Below, piece by piece: positions 1 through 8,325 of a DNA stretch of 63,415 bases. Positions within the stretch are counted from its first letter, which is position 1. Each line of letters opens with the position of its first letter. A model generated the notes under the pieces. It saw only the letters and a program-made list of their open reading frames with translations. It was not told where the DNA came from and did not search any database. Made by a program: the position numbers and the translations under genes. The DNA is taken from positions 1 through 63,415 of the forward strand of contig SLJO01000164.1 in assembly GCA_007135095.1 (NCBI GenBank), written 5' to 3'. This DNA comes from Bacteroidales bacterium. Its GTDB lineage: Bacteria > Bacteroidota > Bacteroidia > Bacteroidales > PUMT01.

Positions 1-166
1 AACTAAATAATTAAATAAATAAAACCTTGAAAAAAATGTTAATTATTGAATGTTTGATTTTGCGGGTTTTATTAAACTGCAAAATACTTGACATTTACTG
101 GCTGTGATAATAAAAAATAACCTAAATTTATATGTGCTTGTCCTGTTTTTCATCAACAGTTAATAA

Positions 167-1225
167 ATGAGGAAACCCGTGGCAAATAATCTGGATACAA
201 TAAGAAAAATACTTACCGGGGCCGGCCGGGAATTGTTTAACAAGCCCAATGTTGTTGCAACCGGCATAGGGTACAAAACGACCCGGGGCGAAAAATCCGG
301 TGATTTATGCCTTATATGCTCTGTAGAAACAAAGGTGGCGGCAGCTTCCCTTGATGCGGATGAGTTGATCCCGCCATATATCGGGGGTATTCCCACCGAT
401 GTAAATCCCGTGGGAATGATACATAGCCTTCAGGATTCCACCGGCGTTGATAGTGCGGGACTGACAGGCACCCTGCAGGAGCCGGCGGGCAGGTTCCGCC
501 CCTCTCCCGGGGGAGTCAGCGCGGGTCATTTTCATATTACCGCCGGAACGCTGGGCTGCCTGGTTAAAAAAGGTGAACAAACAATGATCCTCTCAAATAA
601 TCATGTTTTTGCAAACTCCAATCAGTCCAAAAAGGGGGACATTATATTGCAGCCGGCACCCCACGACGGGGGCAGGATTTCCCATGACCAGATAGCCAGG
701 CTAACTGATTTTATTCCTATACGTTTTGAAAATGAAAAAAGCCGCAGCCTGTTTACAAATGCAGTAACGGGTATTTTTAATTTTTTCGCCCGCCTGTCGG
801 GAAGTTCTGTACGGCTATATTCAGGGAAAACAAAACATGCAGAAAACCTTGTAGATTGTGCAATAGCTGAACCTCTTGATATAAACGATTTAACAGCCGA
901 AATACTTCATATCGGAAATATTGCAGGGGTTGCAGAGGGAGTGCTTGACATGGGACTGAAAAAAAGCGGCCGGACAACAGGTTTTACAACCGGGAAGATT
1001 GAGCAGGTGGACGTAACGGTTAAGGTGAATTTCGGAGCCGGTAAAACTGCCCTGTTTACCGACCAGTTAATGGCAGGGGCTATGAGCCAGGGAGGGGACA
1101 GCGGCTCAGTGGTACTTAACGGCCAAAATGAGGTAGTGGGACTTCTTTTTGCAGGCAGCACCACTACAACAATAATAAACAGGATACAGAATGTAATGAA
1201 ACTCCTGGATATTGTACCGGTATGA
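167..1225 (+). CDS. Trypsin-fold serine protease with NAL1-like N-terminal domain, no signal peptide
   Basis: The 352-residue protein has an N-terminal domain (about residues 25-85) containing the patterns NVVATGIGYK and IPPYIGGIPTDV. A chymotrypsin-fold peptidase domain follows. The putative triad is visible as H146 in SNNHVFA, D230 in DCAIAEP and S312 in GGDSGSVV. There is no signal peptide or membrane segment, so it probably acts in the cytoplasm, unlike most secreted S1 proteases. This architecture is known from bacterial trypsin-like proteins related to plant NAL1; the substrate is unknown. The ATG at 167 is the first start in frame. A TAAATTTA at 123-130 may be its -7 promoter element. 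The next gene encodes what looks like a free copy of the N-terminal domain. Confidence 0.85.
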   Translation: MRKPVANNLDTIRKILTGAGRELFNKPNVVATGIGYKTTRGEKSGDLCLICSVETKVAAASLDADELIPPYIGGIPTDVNPVGMIHSLQDSTGVDSAGLTGTLQEPAGRFRPSPGGVSAGHFHITAGTLGCLVKKGEQTMILSNNHVFANSNQSKKGDIILQPAPHDGGRISHDQIARLTDFIPIRFENEKSRSLFTNAVTGIFNFFARLSGSSVRLYSGKTKHAENLVDCAIAEPLDINDLTAEILHIGNIAGVAEGVLDMGLKKSGRTTGFTTGKIEQVDVTVKVNFGAGKTALFTDQLMAGAMSQGGDSGSVVLNGQNEVVGLLFAGSTTTTIINRIQNVMKLLDIVPV

Positions 1226-1312
1226 CTTTACCGAAAATTCTCTGTTGTACTCTGAGAAACCGGGGATTACTGGTGCGGATGACTGAAATTTTAATTCATA
1301 AACCGGCATATT

Positions 1313-1543
1313 ATGACTGAGTCGATGGGAAAGGCCAAAAAAATCAAGAAGTTGTATGAAGAGATATGGCTGGAACTGGATAATGTCACCGCAGTGGGTA
1401 GCGGCAAAACCAAAGATGGCAGGATATGCCTGGTCATTTCCCTGAGCCATGATGATCCTGTCACCAGGAATATATTTCCCAGGGAAATAGAGGATATACC
1501 CATTGAGTTCAGGATAAGCGGTGAGATGAAACCCAATGCATAG
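1313..1543 (+). CDS. Small protein resembling the N-terminal domain of the upstream protease
   Basis: This 76-residue protein lies 87 bp downstream of the protease on the same strand. After a lysine-rich helix it carries NVTAVGSGKTKDGRICLVIS and later EIEDIPIEFR. These align by eye with NVVATGIGYKTTRGEKSGDL and the IPPYIGGIP segment of the protease N-terminal domain. It has no peptidase domain, signal peptide or membrane segment. A trans-acting regulator or inhibitor of the protease is a reasonable inference but nothing shows it directly. It could also be the remnant of a second, truncated protease gene, although its frame is intact and it ends in a normal stop. Confidence 0.65.
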   Translation: MTESMGKAKKIKKLYEEIWLELDNVTAVGSGKTKDGRICLVISLSHDDPVTRNIFPREIEDIPIEFRISGEMKPNA

Positions 1544-1564
1544 TTACCATGATGACACTTAACA

Positions 1565-1602
1565 GCCCCGGACAACACTGCGGGGCGGTAACATCAGCCC
1601 CG
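1565..1602 (+). repeat. Three-arm repeat able to form two mutually exclusive hairpins
   Basis: GCCCCG (1565-1570), CGGGGC (1581-1586) and GCCCCG (1597-1602) are each separated by exactly 10 nt. The middle arm can pair with either flanking arm but not both. It lies 22 nt after the stop of the 76-aa gene. Confidence 0.5.
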
Positions 1603-1676
1603 CCATCATCCTCAATAATGCCAGCCTGCAGAACTGTATTTTATGCCGTGACCGCGGAGAGTTTAACCGCCACCGG

Positions 1677-1700
1677 CCCTGCTGAACAACCGGAGCAGGG
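1677..1700 (+). repeat. Inverted repeat competing with the downstream terminator-like hairpin
   Basis: CCCTGCT (1677-1683) and AGCAGGG (1694-1700) form a 7-bp stem with a 10-nt loop. The right arm is also part of the left arm of the hairpin at 1690-1723, so the two structures exclude each other, as in an attenuator. Confidence 0.45.
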
Positions 1701-1723
1701 ATAATGTTATTTCCCCGCTCCGG
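1690..1723 (+). terminator. Terminator-like hairpin between convergent genes
   Basis: CCGGAGC-A-GGG (1690-1700) pairs with CCC-C-GCTCCGG (1713-1723): ten base pairs with one A-C mismatch and a 12-nt loop. On the plus strand it is followed by an AT-rich stretch with five Ts. It would end transcription from the protease pair and separate it from the convergent lipoprotein gene. Confidence 0.5.
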
Positions 1724-1798
1724 TACAATTATGTTTTTAATCTGTGTTTTACTGAAACAGCTGGCTGATTATCTTATCTTTATTGCTGCAAGGTCGAT

Positions 1799-4039
1799 TC
1801 ACCACGGTGCGATGTACATCGGAGGATCGGGAGGTGGATCGCCTCTCATACAGCGGACAGAAGCCCCGCCCTCCTTTTTGACATCAGCCGAAAAAATTTG
1901 TTGCCACAAATAGCTCATACTATAAGTGTAAGCTCCGATTTCATAGGTCGTTGAAGTCCACCACACCCCGGCTTTATTCAGACCATCAAACTGACCCGGG
2001 AAATCACCCTCGTCGGGGTACCGGAATCCCCCCGGGAGTGAATTCAACCGATAATCATCGGTTCCCGGATTAGCGGAATCCTGCCAGTAGCCGGTTCCTT
2101 TCAGTTTTCCTGCTGCAATTTCAGAACCTCCTGCATGAATAACCAGTGCAGATATATCTGCCCCGGTCGGAACTCTCCACCCTTCGGGGCAAAGTTTTTC
2201 GGTCTCCACGGCATAAAAATTGTAAAGGGCGCCAAAAACATCCTTGAACTTTTCCCCGTTGTTTTCATACCAGCAGTATGCAGGGTTTGGTGTATCTCTC
2301 CAGTCACCGTTATCTGTTACTTCAGCTATACTGCTACCATCATTGTATTTTGTCGTTTTTAGGTTGGCCACCATCCACTCCTGCTTTCCTATTATCACAT
2401 AGAAATATACATTCCCGTCTGTATCGGCAGCCCGTCCGTCATAGGTAGTGAATTCAAGCTGATCGCCATAGGAAACGCCAACGCTGTTTTCAGCATATGC
2501 CCGTGCAAAATAGGTCGTCCCTGCATCAAGGCCTGTAACATCTGCGGTGAAAAATCCTGTACCAGATCCGTTGTTGGTCATCCCTTCATAATCTTCCAAT
2601 CTGGGGTTTTCGGAAGTACTCCATACAATTCCCCGGGCAGTAGTTGCTCCTCCCTCCGCAATTACCCTGCCCCTTACTGATGCGGATACATCAGTAATTG
2701 CTAAAATCGATTGGGTGCTTACCTGGGGATAATTTAAAGTGGTGAATTCAACCTGGTTACCATATGCAGTGCCTTCGGCGTTGGTGGCAAAAGCGCGCAG
2801 GTAATAGGTTGTTTCTGGTTCAAGCCCGGAAATTGCGGCAGCAAACTGACCGGTTCCAGAGCCAATGTTCATTATTCCCTGGTTAGTTTCAACAGTGGGA
2901 TCTTCAAGGGTGCTCCACACAAATCCGCGGACACTCACCTCTGCTCCCCCGTCAGACTCTACAATTCCACCGGCTACAGCCGAGTTATCTGTAATATCGG
3001 TGACATCACCGGCAGTGACCGTGGCAATCGAGACGCCGGTGGTGAATTCAAACTGCTCTCCGTAGAAGGTTCCTGTAATGTTTGTGGCAAATGCCCGCAC
3101 ATAATAGGTGGTTGCCGGTAAAAGATCCTCAAGGTTGCTGGTGAAATCATCCAAACCATCGCCATCAGTGCTCATCCCATCATTTTCATCAACCGTCGGA
3201 TTCTCAGTGGTGCCCCATACAATGCCGCGGACGGTGATTTCCACCCCGCCATCATCTGTTACGATGCCTCCGGAAACAGCAGAGTTTGCAGTTATCCCGG
3301 TGACCTCGGAGGTAGTGACCGTTGCAGACCCTGCCAGTGTTGTAAATTCAACCTGGTCGCTATATGCTGTTCCCTGGCTGTTGGTTGCATAGGCCCTAAC
3401 ATAATATATTGTGCCCGGTAAAAGCTCGATGAGCTGACTGTTAAATTCGCCGCTGCCTTCACCATCATCAGTCATTCCCTCATTTTCCTCCAGTGAAGGA
3501 TTCTCAGAGGTACCCCAAACAATGCCGCGTGCAGTGATTGCAGCTCCGCCATCATCTGTAATGTTTCCTCCGGAAATGGCAGAGTTTACAGTTATTTCTG
3601 TTACATCTGCAGTTATAACTGTGGCTGCCTTTCCTTCGGTGGTAAGCTCAAACTGGTCGCTGTAGGCCGTACCTTCAAGATTGGTGGCATAACCACGGAC
3701 ATAATATTTCGTGGCAGGGGAAAGCCCTGTAATGGTAATTACAAATTCACCCGTGCCGCTACCCTGTGCTACCTTTCCCTCATTGTTTTCAACGGTGGGG
3801 TTCGCAGAAGTGCTCCAGACAATGCCGCGTGATGTAACATTCACTCCGCCGCCATATTCAACATTACCGCTTATTACCACACTGGTAGATGTGATCTCGG
3901 AAAAAGTGAGGGACCCAAGCCTTGCAAGCTCGGCAGTATCCTCCTTTTTGCATCCGAAAATAAAAACCAGGAATAACCCTGCCATCATGACAGGATAAAA
4001 TACAGGTTTGAGAAATTTTTTAAAATTGCAATGTTTCAT
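1799..4039 (-). CDS. Lipoprotein with five FN3-like tandem repeats and a C-terminal FISUMP domain
   Basis: From the ATG at 4039 the protein begins MKHCNFKKFL and has a lipobox-like FIFGC at residues 26-30, so it should be lipid-anchored. An ATG at 4045 and a TTG at 4069 are alternative starts. Five repeats of about 96 residues follow; each carries a core like RGIVWSTSENP and ends like TTYYVRAFATN...YGDQ.EFTT. The last 200 residues (DTDGNVY, WMVANLKTTKYNDG, ALYNFYAVE, LCPEGWRVPT, GGFRYPD, WWTST, SVRCMRG) match the Fibrobacter succinogenes major paralogous domain (TIGR02145 type). The protein is probably exposed at the surface. It is the last gene of the giant-protein operon, 106 bp after the beta-barrel gene. 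The function of the family is unknown. Confidence 0.85.
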   Translation of the reverse strand: MKHCNFKKFLKPVFYPVMMAGLFLVFIFGCKKEDTAELARLGSLTFSEITSTSVVISGNVEYGGGVNVTSRGIVWSTSANPTVENNEGKVAQGSGTGEFVITITGLSPATKYYVRGYATNLEGTAYSDQFELTTEGKAATVITADVTEITVNSAISGGNITDDGGAAITARGIVWGTSENPSLEENEGMTDDGEGSGEFNSQLIELLPGTIYYVRAYATNSQGTAYSDQVEFTTLAGSATVTTSEVTGITANSAVSGGIVTDDGGVEITVRGIVWGTTENPTVDENDGMSTDGDGLDDFTSNLEDLLPATTYYVRAFATNITGTFYGEQFEFTTGVSIATVTAGDVTDITDNSAVAGGIVESDGGAEVSVRGFVWSTLEDPTVETNQGIMNIGSGTGQFAAAISGLEPETTYYLRAFATNAEGTAYGNQVEFTTLNYPQVSTQSILAITDVSASVRGRVIAEGGATTARGIVWSTSENPRLEDYEGMTNNGSGTGFFTADVTGLDAGTTYFARAYAENSVGVSYGDQLEFTTYDGRAADTDGNVYFYVIIGKQEWMVANLKTTKYNDGSSIAEVTDNGDWRDTPNPAYCWYENNGEKFKDVFGALYNFYAVETEKLCPEGWRVPTGADISALVIHAGGSEIAAGKLKGTGYWQDSANPGTDDYRLNSLPGGFRYPDEGDFPGQFDGLNKAGVWWTSTTYEIGAYTYSMSYLWQQIFSADVKKEGGASVRCMRGDPPPDPPMYIAPW

Positions 4040-4145
4040 AATCATGGTTATAATAATGCCCTTTGCCAAAATATGCCAACAGACATCAGGATTAATGATA
4101 TGGATTAAATAATTACATTGTTAATTAGTTATTATGCTTTAGCTC

Positions 4146-5999
4146 CTAAAACCGGTGCTCATACCGTAATGTGGCATGAAACTCGTCATATGCATTCCCG
4201 CCATTTTCCGAAGGCTTGCTCAGTAATCCCCTTACCATAAGACGCAGTGGATTGCCGTTTGGAAGGCGGTAGGAAGTGGACAGGTTCGTCATCAGTTGCC
4301 GTGACCACTGACGTACAACATATTCTCCCTCTATTATCCCGTTATTCTGCATCTGCCCGTTTACTCTTTTTATATACTGAGACTGGAGCAACGGGTCGGT
4401 CCGGTCCACCATCTGTACATACTCGATCCCGTTTTGCGACCAACCCAGTGTAATATTGGTTGTCAGCCTTCTTTCGAAAAATGAATACCCGGTGGAAGCA
4501 TTCATGGAATATCCGGTACTTTGCGCAGCACCCGTGTCATTGCTCAGATAGTTGCCGGCAAGATTAAATGACAATCCTTTCGGCAATGTTGTGCCGTATG
4601 AGATGCCGGTGGACAGATTGGTAAAGCCTGTTGCCGGACGTATACCCACGGTTACAGCAGGACTCTGGTCATCCAGAACCTGGTATGAGGTGTTTACCGA
4701 TACGGAATGTGCCATGGTTCCCGAGCGGAATACCATTGTAGGGGTAACCATATAGTTGCGTGAGACCTGTCGCTGGTGCATATCTGCAACAGAAGGCAGG
4801 CTCATGTACGTCGGCTTGTTTTCATTGTGCAACTGCATGTATGAAACCGTAAGGTTCAGGGATGGGGAGATCCTCAGGTTGGCATTGGTGCCGATCTGCT
4901 GACGGTAAATAGTTGATATCCTGGTTTCCATCAGGTTGTTCTGTCCGCGTGACCAGGTGCCGCCAATGTTTATCCTTCCTTTCATCAGCCTTGCCTGGGG
5001 GCGGACCCGGATCATCTCCTGATCGCTTCTGATCTGGCCAAGGCCAAGTGAGATGAAGCCGGGCTGGATCCTTTCATACCCCCCTGAGAGCCGGAACGGA
5101 CCGGCATTTATATTTGTCGAAACCTCACCGGCATAATCCACCCTTGAGCTTGTCCTCGGGGCAAAGATACTTGTTAGAAATGCTGAGCCGGGGAACTCCT
5201 GCAGCATGAGTTCTTCGCTGGTAGCATCCTTTGAAAATGCAGAAAAAGTAAGGTTGCTTTCCAGCCGGAAGGCACCCTGGAACATGGAAATCCCAATTTC
5301 CGGGGTGAGACTGATGTTTTCGGAAGGAAATGTATTCCCCCAGTTCTCAATCGAACCAGCCACATCATGGGCATATACGCCTGAAATGGCAAACCGGAAG
5401 CCATTTTGCCGGCCCAGTCCCAATCTCAAACCATACAGCCATTGCTCAAAGGCAGGATCGCGGAAACCGGGTTCGTCCGTAAAATCGATCCTTCTTCTGG
5501 TCCTCCCGGCTGTTGCAGAAACAGAAAGTACCCCCGGCTGCATCTCTATCATGCCGCCCCTTACGGTAACACCTCCAAGGGAATATTTTGTAAAGCGTGG
5601 TGCAACATCGCCGGCAGAAACTGTGAGCCATCTCCATGTACCCTGGTAGTAAAACTTGTTCAACGACTGGCGCAGGGGATTGTCATCGGTTGAATAGATC
5701 ATATTGAAGCCCGATCTCAGTCCGAATAATGAGAAGTTTGTATTTAGCATTATTTGTCCCATAGCAGGGGGACGCCGTGGATCAATGCCTCTTACTGCAT
5801 AGGTCTCGCTGAGGAATCCCAGGCTGCCGCTGAATGTGACGGGCCTGATATCGGTTTCAGGAAGCGGATCGGTTACCTGGGAATAAACCGGATGAAAGAA
5901 CGTTATAACAAGAAAAAAGAGGATACTCTTTTTCAGAAAAACCGGAATACCGGCTAAAGCATACCTGTTCCCATGCTGATGACAGGAATCCGGCTTCAT
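4146..5999 (-). CDS. Outer-membrane beta-barrel protein of unknown function
   Basis: A signal peptide (KKSILFFLVITFFHPVYSQ) is followed by about 580 residues of alternating polar and hydrophobic strands rich in Gly, Ser, Asn and aromatics, and the chain ends with YEHRF. The terminal Phe and strand pattern are typical of outer-membrane barrels. I chose the ATG at 5999 because it puts the signal peptide near the N-terminus; an ATG at 6113 would add 38 residues. It is not recognisably TonB-dependent: there is no plug domain. The gene lies 185 bp downstream of the FN3 gene on the same strand. By context it could be the membrane anchor or exporter for the secreted giant protein, which is inference only. 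Confidence 0.75.
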   Translation of the reverse strand: MKPDSCHQHGNRYALAGIPVFLKKSILFFLVITFFHPVYSQVTDPLPETDIRPVTFSGSLGFLSETYAVRGIDPRRPPAMGQIMLNTNFSLFGLRSGFNMIYSTDDNPLRQSLNKFYYQGTWRWLTVSAGDVAPRFTKYSLGGVTVRGGMIEMQPGVLSVSATAGRTRRRIDFTDEPGFRDPAFEQWLYGLRLGLGRQNGFRFAISGVYAHDVAGSIENWGNTFPSENISLTPEIGISMFQGAFRLESNLTFSAFSKDATSEELMLQEFPGSAFLTSIFAPRTSSRVDYAGEVSTNINAGPFRLSGGYERIQPGFISLGLGQIRSDQEMIRVRPQARLMKGRINIGGTWSRGQNNLMETRISTIYRQQIGTNANLRISPSLNLTVSYMQLHNENKPTYMSLPSVADMHQRQVSRNYMVTPTMVFRSGTMAHSVSVNTSYQVLDDQSPAVTVGIRPATGFTNLSTGISYGTTLPKGLSFNLAGNYLSNDTGAAQSTGYSMNASTGYSFFERRLTTNITLGWSQNGIEYVQMVDRTDPLLQSQYIKRVNGQMQNNGIIEGEYVVRQWSRQLMTNLSTSYRLPNGNPLRLMVRGLLSKPSENGGNAYDEFHATLRYEHRF

Positions 6000-6184
6000 T
6001 CCCCTTTTGACATATTCCGGGAAATATGCTGTTTTATTGGCTTTCCGTTTCATGGATTCCCTGAAAAAAGCTTCAAAATCTATTAGCATTTTATTAAACG
6101 GATTAATTGCCATGTTTGCCAAATATTATCATCTTAATTGCTGTTGCACAGGACAAAACCTGTTTTGGCGCTTCAGCCACCTCA

Positions 6185-8197
6185 TCAGTTACTGCCCGCT
6201 GAAACCGGCCTGACAGCGTTTCCAGACCGGCTTTCATTACCTGAATCATTAACTGCACAAACCCGGTACCAAAAGCGGTTATTACCATCTGTATCAAAGA
6301 ATTCAGTTTCAGTAACCAGCGCTGCATTTACCGGCTCAAATACCCCCGTGGGAACATCCGAACGGTATATCCTGTAACCGGCCAGGTCATTGCCGGGAAT
6401 CCTTTCCCACCGCATAAACACGCCGCCATCCCTTTCAATGGCCTGCAGATTTCTGACTGAGCGCGGAGGCGTTGCAGTGCGGAACAGGATGGTATCGGCG
6501 GTAGAAAAAACACTTTCATTGCCTGCCCTGTCGGCCGCTTTCAGTGCATATACATAAGTATTCCCCGGCACGGCGGTCTCATCGCGGTAGTTACGCTGTA
6601 CCAGCGGCACCCGTGCCAGCTCGGAAAGGTCATCTCCATTACCCCGGTAGATGATATATTCCCGTGCAGTAACTGAAGGCGAAGCACTCCAGTTAAGATT
6701 TACCCTGATCCCCCTGTCATTGACGGCAAGCAGCCCGGATGGCGGATCGGGAGGAGTAAAAAGCGGGATCTCAACTGAAAAAGTTACAGTATCACTATAG
6801 TTCTCTGCATAATCGGATGAATAAACCACATAGCGGTATGTTGCTCCTTCCTGGAATCCCTGACCGCCCTCACCGGGATCAGCCCATGAGAGTTCCCTGG
6901 TATCTGAGGGATTCACCCTGGTAAACCCTCCGGGCACCCGGTTATCTTCCCTTCTTCTGAGAATTATGAAGCTTTTAAGATCGGGAGTTATCTCTTCAAT
7001 ATTCCAGTCAAGCGATACCCTGCCTGTTTCTATATCAAACCGGCCTGTAAGATTTTCAGGTGGCGGGGGCGGCGTGACATCGCTGATGCGGGTCATTACT
7101 AGCGCTCCCGTTTCACTCTCTGTCCCCCTGTCATTTACCGCAGTTACGTGGTAAAAATATCTTTTGCCCCCTTCCACCTCCCTGTCCACAAACACCGTTT
7201 CACCTGCGGGAACAGGCTCCCTGGTAAGTTGCCGGAAGGGAACCGACAGATCTTCTGTACGATATATATGATAACCCACTGTACCCGGATCGGCAGAGGG
7301 AGTCCAGCTCAGCTCAGCATAATTCCCGGGTGTTTCCATTACCCTCACATCCTCGACCACAGGCGGCACGGCAACAAGTACTACCTCATAACTGAGCAAT
7401 TCGCCGGGAGGACTTTGCTGTCCCGTAATATCTGCCGCAGTAACAAAATATTGTTCAGTCACATTAACCACAGGGGAGGTAAAAAAATAGAAATGCTCGT
7501 CCCAGGCATTATTCCTTAACAGGATCTCCTCGTTTATTAGTTCGGGATTCCCGGTTTGCCTGTTTATCCGGTAAACATAAAACCTGATAACCTTATCGTC
7601 ATCTTCGGGAGAAACCCTGGGATAGCGCCAGTGAAGGGTTACCCTTTCACCCTCGTTCTCCGCCCTCAGCCCTGCAGGAGCTGCAGGAAGAGATGATTCA
7701 AGCCCCAGCCGCCGGCTAACCGGCTGATCCACCTGCCTGTTCAACAAATCGACAAATTCAAGCCGGTAGGTCACCTCCGATCCGACGGGCGCCGTACTGT
7801 CAATAAACAACATTCCCATGCCGGAGGCAAGCTCGGGAAAAAGGGATACGGCTATCATTGTCTCAAGATACCTGCTTTGCAAATACAGCCACAGTTCGCC
7901 TGCATTTTCTGCTTCGAAGAAGTCGATGACCTCACGGTAGCGTCCTCCCAGCCGGGATTGAAGTTCGCCCGAGCCACGGGCGCGGGTTACCGGTGACTGG
8001 TTCAGGAGCCGGAATTCCCCCCCCTGACTGTCCTGCCGGTAGATATTGAACCCATAGCCGGCGGGAAGCCTTTTTGTATGGTAGACGTGAACCTCATCCT
8101 CATGGGTTACGATCCTGAGCTGCACATCACTTCCCATCGCCGGTTTGCCTGCGGCCAGCAGCGCAACTGTTAACAGAAGTAAAATATGATTCTTCAT
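6185..8197 (-). CDS. Secreted protein with five fibronectin type III domains
   Basis: The 670-residue protein starts with a signal peptide (MKNHILLLLTVALLAAGKPA). An N-terminal region of about 150 residues is of no family I recognise. About five FN3 domains then follow (roughly residues 170-270, 275-375, 380-470, 475-565 and 570-665). Each has the FN3 pattern: Pro-rich entry, a Trp in strand B (LSWTP, LDWNI, LNWSA, MRWER), a Tyr core (YHIYRTED, YIIYRGNG, YRIYRSD), and YFYHVTAVND or YALKAADRAGNES near the end. No enzymatic domain or C-terminal sorting tail is visible. The gene sits 128 bp after the giant gene and before the beta-barrel gene, so it may be a partner in a surface assembly. Confidence 0.85.
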   Translation of the reverse strand: MKNHILLLLTVALLAAGKPAMGSDVQLRIVTHEDEVHVYHTKRLPAGYGFNIYRQDSQGGEFRLLNQSPVTRARGSGELQSRLGGRYREVIDFFEAENAGELWLYLQSRYLETMIAVSLFPELASGMGMLFIDSTAPVGSEVTYRLEFVDLLNRQVDQPVSRRLGLESSLPAAPAGLRAENEGERVTLHWRYPRVSPEDDDKVIRFYVYRINRQTGNPELINEEILLRNNAWDEHFYFFTSPVVNVTEQYFVTAADITGQQSPPGELLSYEVVLVAVPPVVEDVRVMETPGNYAELSWTPSADPGTVGYHIYRTEDLSVPFRQLTREPVPAGETVFVDREVEGGKRYFYHVTAVNDRGTESETGALVMTRISDVTPPPPPENLTGRFDIETGRVSLDWNIEEITPDLKSFIILRRREDNRVPGGFTRVNPSDTRELSWADPGEGGQGFQEGATYRYVVYSSDYAENYSDTVTFSVEIPLFTPPDPPSGLLAVNDRGIRVNLNWSASPSVTAREYIIYRGNGDDLSELARVPLVQRNYRDETAVPGNTYVYALKAADRAGNESVFSTADTILFRTATPPRSVRNLQAIERDGGVFMRWERIPGNDLAGYRIYRSDVPTGVFEPVNAALVTETEFFDTDGNNRFWYRVCAVNDSGNESRSGNAVRPVSAGSN

Positions 8198-8325
8198 ATA
8201 ATTTATCCTGCTTTATAGTTTCTCACTTTTTATATAAACGCTTCATCAATCATCCATGTCCCCGGTCACACAAAACTGTAATTTCAATAATTCAGACGTC
8301 TTCATGCCAGTCAGGGTCAAACAGG

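Noticed and set aside
1-166. TTGACA near position 89 as a sigma-70 -35 box
   Set aside because: No TATAAT occurs at 16-18 bp, and Bacteroidota use a different consensus; TAAATTTA at 123-130 is more likely but lacks a clear -33 partner.
1704-1913. 69-aa plus-strand frame
   Set aside because: It overlaps the 3' end of the FISUMP lipoprotein gene on the other strand and has no family signal.
2460-3990. Regularly spaced similar blocks of about 290 bp in the lipoprotein gene, CRISPR-like at first sight
   Set aside because: They are coding repeats in one reading frame (FN3-like domains), far longer than CRISPR repeats and without identical short repeats and unique spacers.
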